Origin: Chondrosia reniformis
Taxonomy: Eukaryota; Porifera; Demospongiae; Chondrillida; Chondrillidae
Assembly: GCA_947172415.1 (NCBI GenBank)
Contig: OX359193.1
Location: 8,085,501 to 8,149,500, forward strand
Direction of reading: 5' to 3'
DNA length: 64,000 bases
The notes beneath the pieces are model-generated. The model saw only the letters and a program-made list of their open reading frames with translations, was not told where the DNA came from and searched no databases. Position numbers and translations under genes: made by a program. This document shows, piece after piece, positions 10,101-19,910 of the stretch (position 1 is its first letter; each line of letters starts with the position of its first letter).

Positions 10101-11072
10101 TCCTGAAGTCCAGTCAGGTCTCGTTGCACAATATCAGAAAACTGCTCTGCAACCATTCTTTGTGTTCTCTCCTCTTTCAGTTGACTCTAAATTGGTATGT
10201 CAAAGGAACCAGTTAGGATGCAATCCCTATGAGATATAGAAGGCTTGCTCAGCCCAACAAAATGGCTGCTAAACTAAATGTTAGCCATTTGTGTATATTC
10301 TTTTCATAAACTTCTACTTGAAGTGAATTTACCTTTAGCAGTGTAATATCCTTCAATAGAACTTCCTTTATTTTAGAATCTATGGACATTGTCACCTCCT
10401 TGTAGCGAGATCCATTAGACGCTCCTAAAGATGGTGGGTGTACAGAACCATCTGATTTGGCCATATCAGGGGGAGATGGCCCACTGGAGGATTTCTCAAC
10501 ATTGAGGTCAGCTGTATAGCAGGGTTCATGTGGCAATGAGCCTTCAGTAAGAATCGCTACAGTAGCCAAAGTATGAAAGAATAGTAGCAAAAAGATACTA
10601 ACATAACCAACTTTAAGGAGACTGGGGCTAATATATCAGGAATATAGAAACCATTACATTCTTGTTTCGGACGTTAGATCTATTTTACAGTTTTACAATA
10701 ATATTGATAGTTCACAGTCTATTCTATTAGCTATAGTCTGTATTAGAAGAGCTTTGGCAATCACATCATATCTGAATACATGTTCATGCCCCAGAATCCC
10801 CTTGTCTATATACTAATTTAATCTTGAAAAGGCCATATTACGTTACCTGATCCATTGATGTTTGCCTTTAGAAGATTATCGGAAACGTTCTCAATTGGTC
10901 TTTCTTGCGATGTTTCCACGCTTGGGCGTTCCGCCTCAGTTATTCTAAGTAAATCTATAACGTTACGGACTTGAAAGTCATTCCAGACTTTACCAGCAAA
11001 CTTGGATTCGGAAATTGCTATCGACTTGGCTTGTCGCTTTGATATCCTTCGACCGGTTTTCCTTTGAGCCAT
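7145..11072 (-). CDS. Coiled-coil protein with two coding minisatellites, family not recognised
   Basis: Eleven exons joined in frame on the minus strand: 11072-10847, 10556-10333, 10186-10040, 9910-9774, 9651-9581, 9488-9319, 9253-9188, 8953-7975, 7882-7717, 7638-7503, 7273-7145. They give about 816 aa. The basic N-terminus (MAQRKTGRRISKRQ) is followed by a long charged heptad-rich region across exons 2-7, a probable coiled coil. Exon 8 encodes about 14 copies of an 8-aa GVPHSSPQ/GVSHDSPQ unit and then about a dozen copies of IPAEEP. The tail has a Ser/acidic stretch, a Lys/Pro-rich run (KKPKPPPIKPKP) and an acidic end (SSDDGFDSD). The start is chosen at the first Met followed by the basic segment; an in-frame Met 96 bp upstream exists. 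A cytoskeletal or centrosomal scaffold is possible but is only a guess. Confidence 0.7.
7982..8191. repeat. 18-bp coding minisatellite (IPAEEP hexapeptide)
   Basis: About 12 tandem copies of an 18-bp unit (minus strand codes IPAEEP, with a few IPAKEP), within exon 8 of the coiled-coil gene. Copies differ by one or two bases. Confidence 0.95.
8362..8697. repeat. 24-bp coding minisatellite (GVPHSSPQ octapeptide)
   Basis: About 14 copies of a 24-bp unit. The minus strand codes GVPHSSPQ alternating with GVSHDSPQ, giving a 48-bp higher-order repeat in the middle of the array. The unit has no stop in several frames on both strands, which makes false open frames there. Confidence 0.95.
9676..9752 (+). 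repeat. Short intronic tandem repeat (GAGGGTTAACAA units)
   Basis: Four GAGAGGGTTAACAA-type units alternating with CGGTTGTGAGA spacers, in an intron of the coiled-coil gene. Confidence 0.85.
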
Positions 11073-11189
11073 TTTGAGCACTCCCGAGGGGATCCCCCAT
11101 CGGTATACCACAGTCACGCCCGAAAACATTATTGAAGACATGCTTTTAAAAGTAAATGCTGACACCAAATCTTAACTTCATATATACAA

Positions 11190-12035
11190 TACGTTTCCTT
11201 TCAGCACTAAATGTATAGATTGTCAGAAGGTGCTTATATTAATGTAAAGATTTATAAAAATTTCAAAAACTCATTTAAAATGTTTCATACATGTCTTTGA
11301 ATGCTGACACCAAGTTTTAGCATCAAATCATTCCATTTGACAGAGTTATAGCACCAAATGTACATTACAGTACAAGAATACGAAATTGATGTATGGTGAG
11401 AGATAGGGCAAATGTAAAGATTTATAAAAATTTCAAAACCTCATTGGAAATGTTTCATTCATGTCTGTGAGTGCCTACACCAAGTTTAAGCTTCATAACT
11501 TTCCATTTGGAAGAGTTACAGCACCAAATGTACATTGAATTCGAAATACTGATATATTAACGTATGGTGAGAGATAGGGCAAATGTAAAGGTTTATAAAA
11601 ATTTCAAAACCTCATTGGAAATGTTTCATTCATGTCTGTGAGTGCCTACACCAAGTTTAAGCTTCATATCTTTCCATTTGGAAGAGTTACAGCACCAAAT
11701 GTACATTGAAATACTTATATATTAACGTATGGTGAGAGATAGGGCAAATGTAAAGGCTTATAAAAATTGCAAAACCTCATTGGAAATGTTTCATACATGT
11801 CTGTGAATGCTGACACCAAGTTTTAGCATCAACTCTTCACATTTGACAGAGTTATGGCACCAAATGTACATTATAATGCAGGAATACGAAATTAATGTAT
11901 GGTGAGAGATAGGGCAAATTTTAAGTTCCATCAAAATTTCAAAAACCCATTAAACATGCTCTTTAGGTGTCTGTGAATGCTGACACAAAGTCAGAGCTTC
12001 ATAGCTTTCCATTTGATAGAGTTACAGAACTCTAG
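11190..12035 (+). repeat. ~170-bp tandem repeat array, block A
   Basis: About five units of 167-171 bp, recognised by GTATGGTGAGAGATAGGGCA at about 11391, 11558, 11726 and 11897 and by AATTTCAAAA and CCATTTG(G/A)(A/C)AGAGTTA boxes between them. Units fall into subtypes. 11241-11420 is identical to 13582-13761 in block B. No coding function is evident. Confidence 0.9.
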
Positions 12036-12221
12036 TTAATGTACTGTATTGAGAAAATTGCGTAATACCATATATGGCCGACCGTTAGAAGGTGTATATA
12101 AAGACTAAATTCGATACTATATCCGAAAATCTAGAATGCTTTCTAAATTTTATTATACATTGGGAAATGCACTGTGTAGTAATTGATTGTTATTGAAGCA
12201 CCATCTATCCATATATAAGAT

Positions 12222-12611
12222 ATGGATTTCGTTAAAGTAAAATTTCGTCAATCGACAGCCAACGAAACTCCAAAGAAAAAAAGTTGGACCATACCGAACG
12301 CTACCATCCACGACGCTCAGAGGCCGGGATCGTTGGTAACGTTCAACTTATCGAATCTGCCGAAGCAAATTACTGCCGAGTTGAGCATTGGGTGTCACTT
12401 GCGTGAGAAGAACCAGCTCTTCTCGATATGGCCGACTCATATGAATCCTAAGATATCAGATGCCAATCCCACATTACGTGGAACCCCCCCGAAATCCGGA
12501 TTATTGGTGAGCACGTCTCTATGGCACCAACCGATTAGGAGACAGCTTCAGAGTCTAAGCGTTACCAACCTCTATGGGAACCGCAACCACCATAGAGATG
12601 TGTCCAGGTAG
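12222..12611 (+). CDS. Unrecognised 129-aa ORF between repeat blocks
   Basis: Single open frame starting MDFVKVKFRQST, basic and rich in Ser, Asn and Pro, with no family recognised. A TATATAAG string lies about 10 bp upstream of the ATG, and a CAG|GTAGGC donor-like site overlaps the stop, so this could be a first exon with more downstream. It lies between two blocks of the 170-bp repeat and may belong to an inserted element. The coding call is weak. Confidence 0.3.
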   Translation: MDFVKVKFRQSTANETPKKKSWTIPNATIHDAQRPGSLVTFNLSNLPKQITAELSIGCHLREKNQLFSIWPTHMNPKISDANPTLRGTPPKSGLLVSTSLWHQPIRRQLQSLSVTNLYGNRNHHRDVSR

Positions 12612-12689
12612 GCCTACTATATAAGGTTTTTCGCTTCTATTTATATAAAGTTTTGCCCAAAGAAAACGGTTGTGGTTGGGACCTTTTTT

Positions 12690-13025
12690 TATATATTTCT
12701 CGTTATTTCCAGATCAGTGAATTGTTCCAAGGAAATTTAAAGACATAGCCAGTATTTGTGGATCATCTGAAAACTGGGGAAAGCGGAAAAAATCCTGTAA
12801 GTGTCTTGATGGGCCGAGGAGAACGACGTTTCTGATCCCAATTATTTTCGAGAAATCGTCAATTTATTCCACTCTAATTCCAGACCAGTGAATCGTTCCA
12901 AGCAATTTTACACACATACGCAGTATTTCCAATACATCTCAAAACTGTGGCAAATGGATAAAAGCCTGTATGTGTCTTGGTGGAGGGAGGAGAGCGACTT
13001 TTCATGATACAGAAAACTAGATATA
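12690..13025 (+). repeat. Second tandem repeat, ~172 bp, 2 copies
   Basis: The segment containing CCAGATCAGTGAATTGTTCC (about 12710) recurs as CCAGACCAGTGAATCGTTCC about 172 bp downstream. Matching downstream landmarks follow (CAGTATTT, CATCT, AAAACTG, CCTGTA, GTGTCTTG). The sequence differs from the flanking 170-bp repeat, but the period is nearly the same. Confidence 0.8.
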
Positions 13026-13204
13026 GTGCGAGGTCCGATATTTATCGCCTGTACTATATTAATGCCTATGATCGATATTTTAACTAGGCCGGCTGTATTC
13101 TAAGTCAAATTCCTAACTCAAGAGAGAATAATGTATAGATAAAATTTGCTAAATAAGGTTTTTAAAGCAACTGTAGCTCCGTAAATTATTTTTATATAAT
13201 TTAT

Positions 13205-13925
13205 TGTAGGATATACTCTGTATATACATATATATGGTGAGAGATAGGGCAACTATGAATAAAAATAAAAAATCTCAAAAATTCTTTGGAAATCTTTCAC
13301 AGAATTTAATGTACATTGAGGGCTGTAACCTTTTCAAATGGAGAGCTACTGCTCTCTTTCAGCATTCAGAGGCATCTGGTATTAAAAATTAATGTATGGT
13401 GAGAGATAGGGTAAATTTTAGGTTCCATCAAAATTTCAAAAACCCATTAGACATGCTCTATAGGTGTCTGTGAATGCTGGCACAAAGTCACAGCTTCATA
13501 TCTTTCCATTTGATAGAGTTACAGCCCTCAATGTAAATTAAATTCTGGTATACAAAGTTAATGTATGGTGAGATACAGGGCAAATGTAAAGATTTATAAA
13601 AATTTCAAAAACTCATTTAAAATGTTTCATACATGTCTTTGAATGCTGACACCAAGTTTTAGCATCAAATCATTCCATTTGACAGAGTTATAGCACCAAA
13701 TGTACATTACAGTACAAGAATACGAAATTGATGTATGGTGAGAGATAGGGCAAATGTAAAGGTTTATAAAAATTTCAAAACCTCATTGGAAATGTTTCAT
13801 ATATGTCTGTGAGAGCCTACACCAAGTTTAAGCTTCATATCTTTCCATTTGGAAGAGTTACAGCACCAAATGTACATTAAAATAGTGATATACGAAATTA
13901 ATGTATGGTGAGAGATAGGGCAAAT
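13205..13925 (+). repeat. ~170-bp tandem repeat array, block B
   Basis: About four more units of the block-A family, with TATGGTGAGA(G/T)A boxes near 13231, 13392, 13560, 13731 and 13901 (spacing 161-171 bp). The array ends just after the last box, followed by unrelated AT-rich sequence to the WD40 gene. Confidence 0.9.
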
Positions 13926-14307
13926 ATAAGGCATGTATTAAAAGCAGGTCAAAGCTACACTATATTTTATTATTCAGTTGTTTTCTTTTCATCATTACAG
14001 AGGATAGTTATCATCACAACAGACTGTAAGCAGAGACTGAATGGTGTGTCACAGCGACTACACTTTATGGAAATAGAGTACAAAAATTCAAATTACTAAA
14101 TTCATACCAAAAACATAGTACATCATGACCCAAAGGTGTAGACCTTTATAACATTGCCCGCTACACCCACACAGCAGTTGATACAGCAAAGAACTGCATT
14201 GAAACCCGAACTGCACAAAGAAGATATTGAATAGTGTATAGATAATGATAATGTGCAAAGTCTATTATGAATACACATATTATGAAGAGTACACTACTGC
14301 ATGCAAC
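13926..14307. other. Non-coding flank between repeat array and WD40 gene
   Basis: AT-rich with no supported gene. A short open frame here is not supported by composition. It contains the 3' UTR/terminator region of the minus-strand WD40 gene. Confidence 0.5.
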
Positions 14308-16661
14308 TCACTGTGTCTTCATAGCCACTGAGCCACCCAATAGAGTGTATTTACTGTCCAATATTGTCTTGTTCTCCTTCTTCAGCCAACGGTAGACTCG
14401 CAATGAATAATCCTCAGAGCATGAGACCAACCTAAAGGCATCCTACACGCAGAACATTGGCTGACTTAATCACTAGTAGTCTATTGTTCTAAACAGGATA
14501 GTAGACTTCTGAGTGTCTAGAGATGCAGTTTGTTCTTTAGAATCGCTGACGTTTCAACCCTGGGGGTCTTCTTCAGTGACTGATGGTGACTGTTAGGGGT
14601 TGCCTCTTTTATAGAGAATGTTTCCTGCCATTTCTGTTTGCTGCGTCTGTAGACACTCAAAAGACTAAAGATGAACCATCTCAAAGATAAGTTAGGTGCA
14701 GTTAGAAAAAGTCCCTATCATCCAATGTAAGAGATATACTTACACTCAATAAGAATGTAACCAATAATATATGTACTACGTATATCACTTACAATAATAT
14801 GATACAAGAGATAGTGTAGAACCATTGCTGGTGACACATAATACAAGTATATACACTTACACTGTGTATACACTCCTCACAAATGTGATAGCATGCATTC
14901 CATTCAGTACACATCTAATGCTATGCACTCACTCCAAACAGGCCAGTCACTGGACCCTTGTGGTCTTGAAAGTGTTGTACCATCTCTCCACTGGCAATGT
15001 CCAGCACCTGTAACTGGCCATTTGTGTCTCCAATCACAAGGTAGCCTCCAGAGGGCACTGCACACTTGATAGATGCACTAGCATTATGTACTGTCACTGG
15101 GTTTACCAGATGGTAGCCTTCGTCAGGGGCACGCCAAGTGCCATAGCACTTCTCACATTCCACCAGCTTCTGAGAGATGTCCCATAGCTCCACGTGACTG
15201 CCACACATGACAGCTAGGAGACCTTTCTGTTGTGGTAGCCACTGGAGACTGGCAGAGGAGAAGCGTATCCGTGGCAACAAGGGCCTCATAAACACAAGTA
15301 GTTCTTCATGTTCAATTTGAATATCATCAGGCTGTCTCCCTCGGTTGAGGGAAATGTGAGGAGGAGGACTTTTGCCAGATTCAAAGTCTTTTTTTAGCAA
15401 TTTCCAGCTCCAAATCTTCAACATAAAAATACACAATGCACAACATATTCCAACATTATTGCTACAAGTGTAGCAATGAATGAGTACTGTAAAACCGTTA
15501 ATATTAACATCCCTTATATTTAGCGTTTTACTGTACATATATGACTTATTTAGTGTCCATTAAATTTAGTGCTTTGTTGTAAATACTTGCTCCACACTAC
15601 TGCGCATGCGTAATAATAAACATTTTAGCGACCATAAATGTTAGCGAATGATATCGCATCACTAATTTCGCTAACATTAATGGCGTGCTAATATTAAGGG
15701 TTTCACACACTTAAAAATTTCTTAAGTGGTAGTAATGGAGGTACATATATACGCATATTACGTACCTGCAGACAATGCTAAATACTTACCCCAATATTCC
15801 CCATTGTTCCACAAGCTGCTATGAGGTTGGACTTACTAACTTCAAGAGAGCAGAGAGTCCCTAGGGTATTCCCCTTCAGAACACCCTTTGGCATGAGGTC
15901 ATCCTGGCAAAGCACAATGTCTCCAGTGTCCAGACCAACCTAAAACCAAAGAATCTCTCAATCAGAATACATTTACTTGTCCAACAAACAAAATATGAAC
16001 AATCAGCAAGTAAGGGGGGACTACATTATACAAAGATGGCACTTCTACAAAAGGCCTAACCACAGCTGTGAGAGATAACTCACAAACAATGTCCATTTTG
16101 TGTCATATCCTTCCTTTTCTGAAAGGAACCCAATTTTAAGTGGTCTACTGTCAAATTTCCTCTCGCTCTTTGTCTGCCACTTGTCTTGTTCTCCAGTGCT
16201 GATCAGTCTAACAACCCCACTCTCCAGCCCTACAAAGAGCCCGGTGCTCCGTGGATGCACTGCCACACAACACACTGGCCCCACCTCAGAGGTCCACAAG
16301 GACTCGCCCTACACACGTAAGCAATCACACTACACTGAAAATACTACCAATATGAGGTTCAATACCATCCAACTGTCCCTTAAATATGTGTCACAAAACT
16401 TGATACATATACAGCGAGTCATATATATTGCTAATCATATAAGTGACCAGGATATATAGTGTAGACATATCCAGCCATGCAGCACTGGTAGGATGCTGCA
16501 ACAAGCACGCCACTAACCTTGTTTGCATTCCATGCTACAATAGTTCCATTCTCATAACAGCTGATCAGTAGAGGTAGCAATGGTTCCTCCCAATTGACTG
16601 CCTCCCCCTCCATGAAGGTGGCATGCGTGACAGCGCTCTCTGGCCCTCTTAGAGTACGTGC
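14308..16661 (-). CDS. WD40-repeat protein, family not identified (N-terminus unresolved)
   Basis: Five in-frame exons, all phase 0: 16661-16518, 16308-16084, 15939-15790, 15415-14933, 14442-14308 (378 aa plus stop). WD40-type blades are seen as LISCYENGTIVAWN, VAVHPRSTGLFVGLESGVVRL, LLAVMCGSHVELWDI, GYLVIGDTNGQLQVLDI and LVSCSEDYSLRVYRW. These give a beta-propeller scaffold that normally mediates protein-protein contacts. The first exon shown begins at a splice acceptor, so a short upstream coding exon may exist between 16680 and 16850, or translation may start at the Met at 16613. The gene is divergent from the intronless gene at 16851. A hammerhead-like relic lies in its last intron. The specific orthologue was not recognised. 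Confidence 0.75.
14530..14605 (-). ncRNA. Degenerate hammerhead-like relic
   Basis: The minus strand reads CACTGAAGAAGACC, then CAGGGTTGAAACGTC. This is the spacing of a hammerhead (CUGAUGA ... GAAAC ... GUC), but the core is CTGAAGA and stem I is not well paired. It is probably a decayed copy from a retroelement and lies in the WD40 gene's last intron. Confidence 0.3.
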
Positions 16662-16850
16662 CTAATGTTGGAGTGAGGTGATATTTACAGACTCTTCAAG
16701 CAAGTTGTGCTACCAAATAATATATGTGACCACATACAATCTCCACAGCTCTAACTTTTGTTTGCACATCAGTTGGCTGAGAGATTGCGTTATCGGGTCA
16801 GCTTGTAAAGTGCAGAGTACAGTTATGCAAAAACCACAAGGAACGAGGAG

Positions 16851-17993
16851 ATGGAAGACTCGGAAGATCTGGCCGAACCCTCTAACGAAGCGACTCTGAA
16901 CGAAAATAATGACGAAAGGGCGTGGGAACGCTCCTTAATTTTTCTTTCAAGATCGATTGGTGATGGTCGTTTAGATAATGAACGATATCCAACGCTACTT
17001 CGAGGAGCTCATGTACAGTGGGCCATGGAAAGAGGCTTTTCCGTTAACCGCTGGCACCCTCCGAATGGGACCATAAGGCCCAAGGGTGTCCTGTCTAATC
17101 GACGATTGCTTCTTTTGTCAAGAGCTCACGAACAAATGTATAAAGAATGTCGAGCTAACGCGAATGCAGCCTTAGCTAAAGTGGAGAACTTCATCGTCCG
17201 GAGTGATGTACCAATAGACATCCAAGTTCTCATGGCTGATGCGGCCTTGCCTGTGATGGGAAACGAACGGGTCATTTTGTCGCTGCAACACGCTTGGTTA
17301 TTGACTGAAAAACCAGATTGTAAAAACCCTGAAATTCTAAAGTGTATTATTGATGCGCATCTCGCCTCTGTCTATATTCATCAAGGCAATCTTGAGGAAG
17401 CAAGGTATCACAGTCACCGAGCAATGATTTTATCGAGTTCAATCAGCGACTGTGACTGGATATTTAATGTGTTCTGGGTGCATGCCTGGCTGTCCTCAAT
17501 ATACAACTATGGCACTCCAGATGGATTGAAAACTGTCCTCTCCAACTACAAGATTGCTTTGGATGTATTACAGCGGATGGAATACTGGTGCTGGTTCAGA
17601 AAGTGGGTAGAACCTTTCAAATTGGCAACAGCTAACATTTGGTTGTGGTGCGTTCGTCAAAACATAGAAGAGTGTGTACAATGCCAAGTAGAGCCAAAAG
17701 AGAATAACGAGATCCTAAGACACTTAGAAATGACAATGGGCATCCTTACATCACTCAAGATTGACATTATCAAAGAGACAGGTTACCTCGATACACCATA
17801 TTCAAGAATCTACTTCCATCACATATGGTTCAAATATAACTATTTCAGTGGGAGGATGCAGGAAGCATTGATCCATGAATATCAGGCTGGGGCCAGTTGG
17901 AATATGATAGATAAGGAAGAGAATAAATATATGGATGAGATTGCTCACTTGCTCAGGCACCCACAAACCTATGTGCTAAATAATTTGAATTAA
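16851..17993 (+). CDS. Intronless alpha-helical orphan protein (TPR-like), 380 aa
   Basis: A single 380-aa open frame with an acidic N-terminus (MEDSEDLAEPSNE) and no signal peptide. The middle and C-terminal parts are helical and rich in Trp, Tyr and Ala-Leu pairs, for example ASVYIHQGNLEEARYHSHRA (about residues 182-201) and YNYFSGRMQEALIHEYQAG near the end. This spacing resembles tetratricopeptide helices. The family was not recognised. It is intronless among intron-rich neighbours, so a retrocopy or lineage-specific gene is possible. It is divergent from the WD40 gene, and no poly-A tail is visible after the stop. Confidence 0.7.
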   Translation: MEDSEDLAEPSNEATLNENNDERAWERSLIFLSRSIGDGRLDNERYPTLLRGAHVQWAMERGFSVNRWHPPNGTIRPKGVLSNRRLLLLSRAHEQMYKECRANANAALAKVENFIVRSDVPIDIQVLMADAALPVMGNERVILSLQHAWLLTEKPDCKNPEILKCIIDAHLASVYIHQGNLEEARYHSHRAMILSSSISDCDWIFNVFWVHAWLSSIYNYGTPDGLKTVLSNYKIALDVLQRMEYWCWFRKWVEPFKLATANIWLWCVRQNIEECVQCQVEPKENNEILRHLEMTMGILTSLKIDIIKETGYLDTPYSRIYFHHIWFKYNYFSGRMQEALIHEYQAGASWNMIDKEENKYMDEIAHLLRHPQTYVLNNLN

Positions 17994-18519
17994 TTAGCTG
18001 TGTCTGAAACCCTATTTACTTGCATTGCTCAACAAAGTGTGATGATATTGAAGAATGTTAAAAAGTGGAGATTTTTTGATTGTTATTATGTCAATGTGGC
18101 CCTACAGTGCCAATTATGACTTATGTTCCTTTACTATACTGTCAAGTGTCTTTATAACATTAAATTATCTACTGTATTGCCAAATATTTCAGAAATTCAG
18201 CTTCTGACTTTGCACACATACCTGTGAATTGCACCAGCCCATTCAGGATACATAACATACACAATAAGTTTCTGCACCAATAGTTCTGACACTCTAATTA
18301 CCAGTACACAGACATACTCTGTAATCAAATCCAGGTCTCCCCTTCTCCATTTGAGTATCGACCTTTACCCGAGAGTAGAAGTATCTCCTCCATCGTTCAG
18401 GACCTTGTCCCACCTGTGTAATGTCACAGAATGTCCACCTCTGCAAGCTGTGTCTCCTGGAGGAGGTCAAAGTACATCCAGGTTAATCTCAGACTTAAAC
18501 TATATTATTTATATATACA

Positions 18520-18821
18520 TAGGGATGGCACTATAACAGTGATTGGCACATCTAGAAAAAGTAACGAAACAAGAAAGTGGTCATATGGTAAGGCTAACAT
18601 TGCAGAAGTGGCATACTGAAACTTAACTATACACATCACTTCTATGTTTGGGCGCATCGATCCTTACTTCTAGTATATCCATGATGCGCCCAAACATAGA
18701 AGTGATGTGTATAGTTAAGTTTCAGTATGCCACTTCTGCAATGTTAGCCTTACCATATGATCACTTTCTTGTTTCGTTACTTTTTCTAGATGTGCCAATC
18801 ACTGTTATAGTGCCATCCCTA
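18520..18821. repeat. Large near-perfect inverted repeat (foldback)
   Basis: Arms 18520-18658 and 18683-18821 (139 nt each) are reverse complements with one mismatch seen, separated by a 24-nt loop. The direct repeat TTATTTATATATACATA occurs just left of the left arm and again about 40 bp right of the right arm. The arms hold no gene. RNA from here would form a long hairpin. It could be a foldback transposon or a small-RNA precursor. Confidence 0.85.
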
Positions 18822-19104
18822 CTTTTACCTTCATTTTTGAATATTTTTATTTAACTTGTTATTTATATATACATAAAATATCACATTCTCTGTAGAAAAG
18901 TGCAGCCTTCAATTTTATTTCAGTGCTATGGTGATGTAACTATTTGTAGAACAGGATGAGATCATAATTTGAAGATGAATACTTTAGGTAGGTGTACCTC
19001 CAAATGTGCTCCACTTTGCACGCTCCATTGAACACCTACAATACAGCAAGTACATATAATGATACATGTGTGATAACTAATTGAGCATCAGCAACACTTT
19101 TTGA

Positions 19105-19150
19105 ATCAATAATCTGGACGTTTCAACCCAAAGGTCTTCATTAGCAGTTA
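19105..19150 (-). ncRNA. Degenerate hammerhead-like relic
   Basis: The minus strand reads CTG, CTAATGA, GACC-UUUG-GGUU (a possible stem II), GAAACGTC and CAG. The layout is hammerhead-like with a 3-bp stem I, but core G5 is replaced by A. It is similar to the relic at 14530-14605 and presumably inactive. Confidence 0.3.
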
Positions 19151-19565
19151 ATAGGATTATTTACTCCTACTGAAGAACACGTATACATTATTGCAGGTAG
19201 GTATAGTGTATGTGTGTGGTGCATATAAGATAGATAGCCTTAGACATTGAATCACTGACTGAATGGATCAATGATCCCTCTTATTCACACAAGACAATTA
19301 CTAGCTACTAGAAAATTTTCGGTTACTGTAGCTGTCAACGTTGTTCAAACACTCCTTTATAGGACACACCCACCCATCATCAGTGGCTTGAATTGCTCCC
19401 ATATTTGCAGTTTACATATGCTCCTTCTATCACATATCCTACCGAAGGATAGGTAATATAATCCCACGTCCTCTACACAAGCTATATAGCTATGTACGAT
19501 ACATAGCACCTGCAGAGTATTGACTTGATTGACTCTATCATAATCTGCAAATCTATCTCCTATCC

Positions 19566-19640
19566 ATGAAAAATCTAAGATACCATTTTCCTACATGCTA
19601 TATGCCTATTCTGTAAATGAGCCTATAGGGAACTAAACCT
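19566..19640 (-). mobile_element. Dispersed hammerhead-bearing repeat, 3' fragment
   Basis: The reverse complement matches 55908-55975: GGTTTAGTTCCCTATAGG, an AGAATAGGCATATAGCATG segment and a GGAAAATGGTATCTTAG segment. The 5' hammerhead part is absent. The rest of 18001-19910 apart from this and the foldback shows no gene. Confidence 0.6.
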
Positions 19641-19910
19641 GATGTATGTATGTATGATGTATGTATTTCAGTATATTCATCATGCACGTTTTGACTGGAA
19701 TAGGCGACTTACTGTATTCACTGCACTGACTCGCGCGAGATCCGAGGGACTTAGGTACTCACAAATAGCTACAAAGCAATCAAACGATAAAACTTCCATC
19801 TTTGCAATCAATTCTGAGCGACACGATATTGTATCATTCTAAACGCATCTATATCGCATATTACTCCCGAAAGTTCCTGTCCAAAGTATAGGCTAGCGAC
19901 TGTTGGAAGT

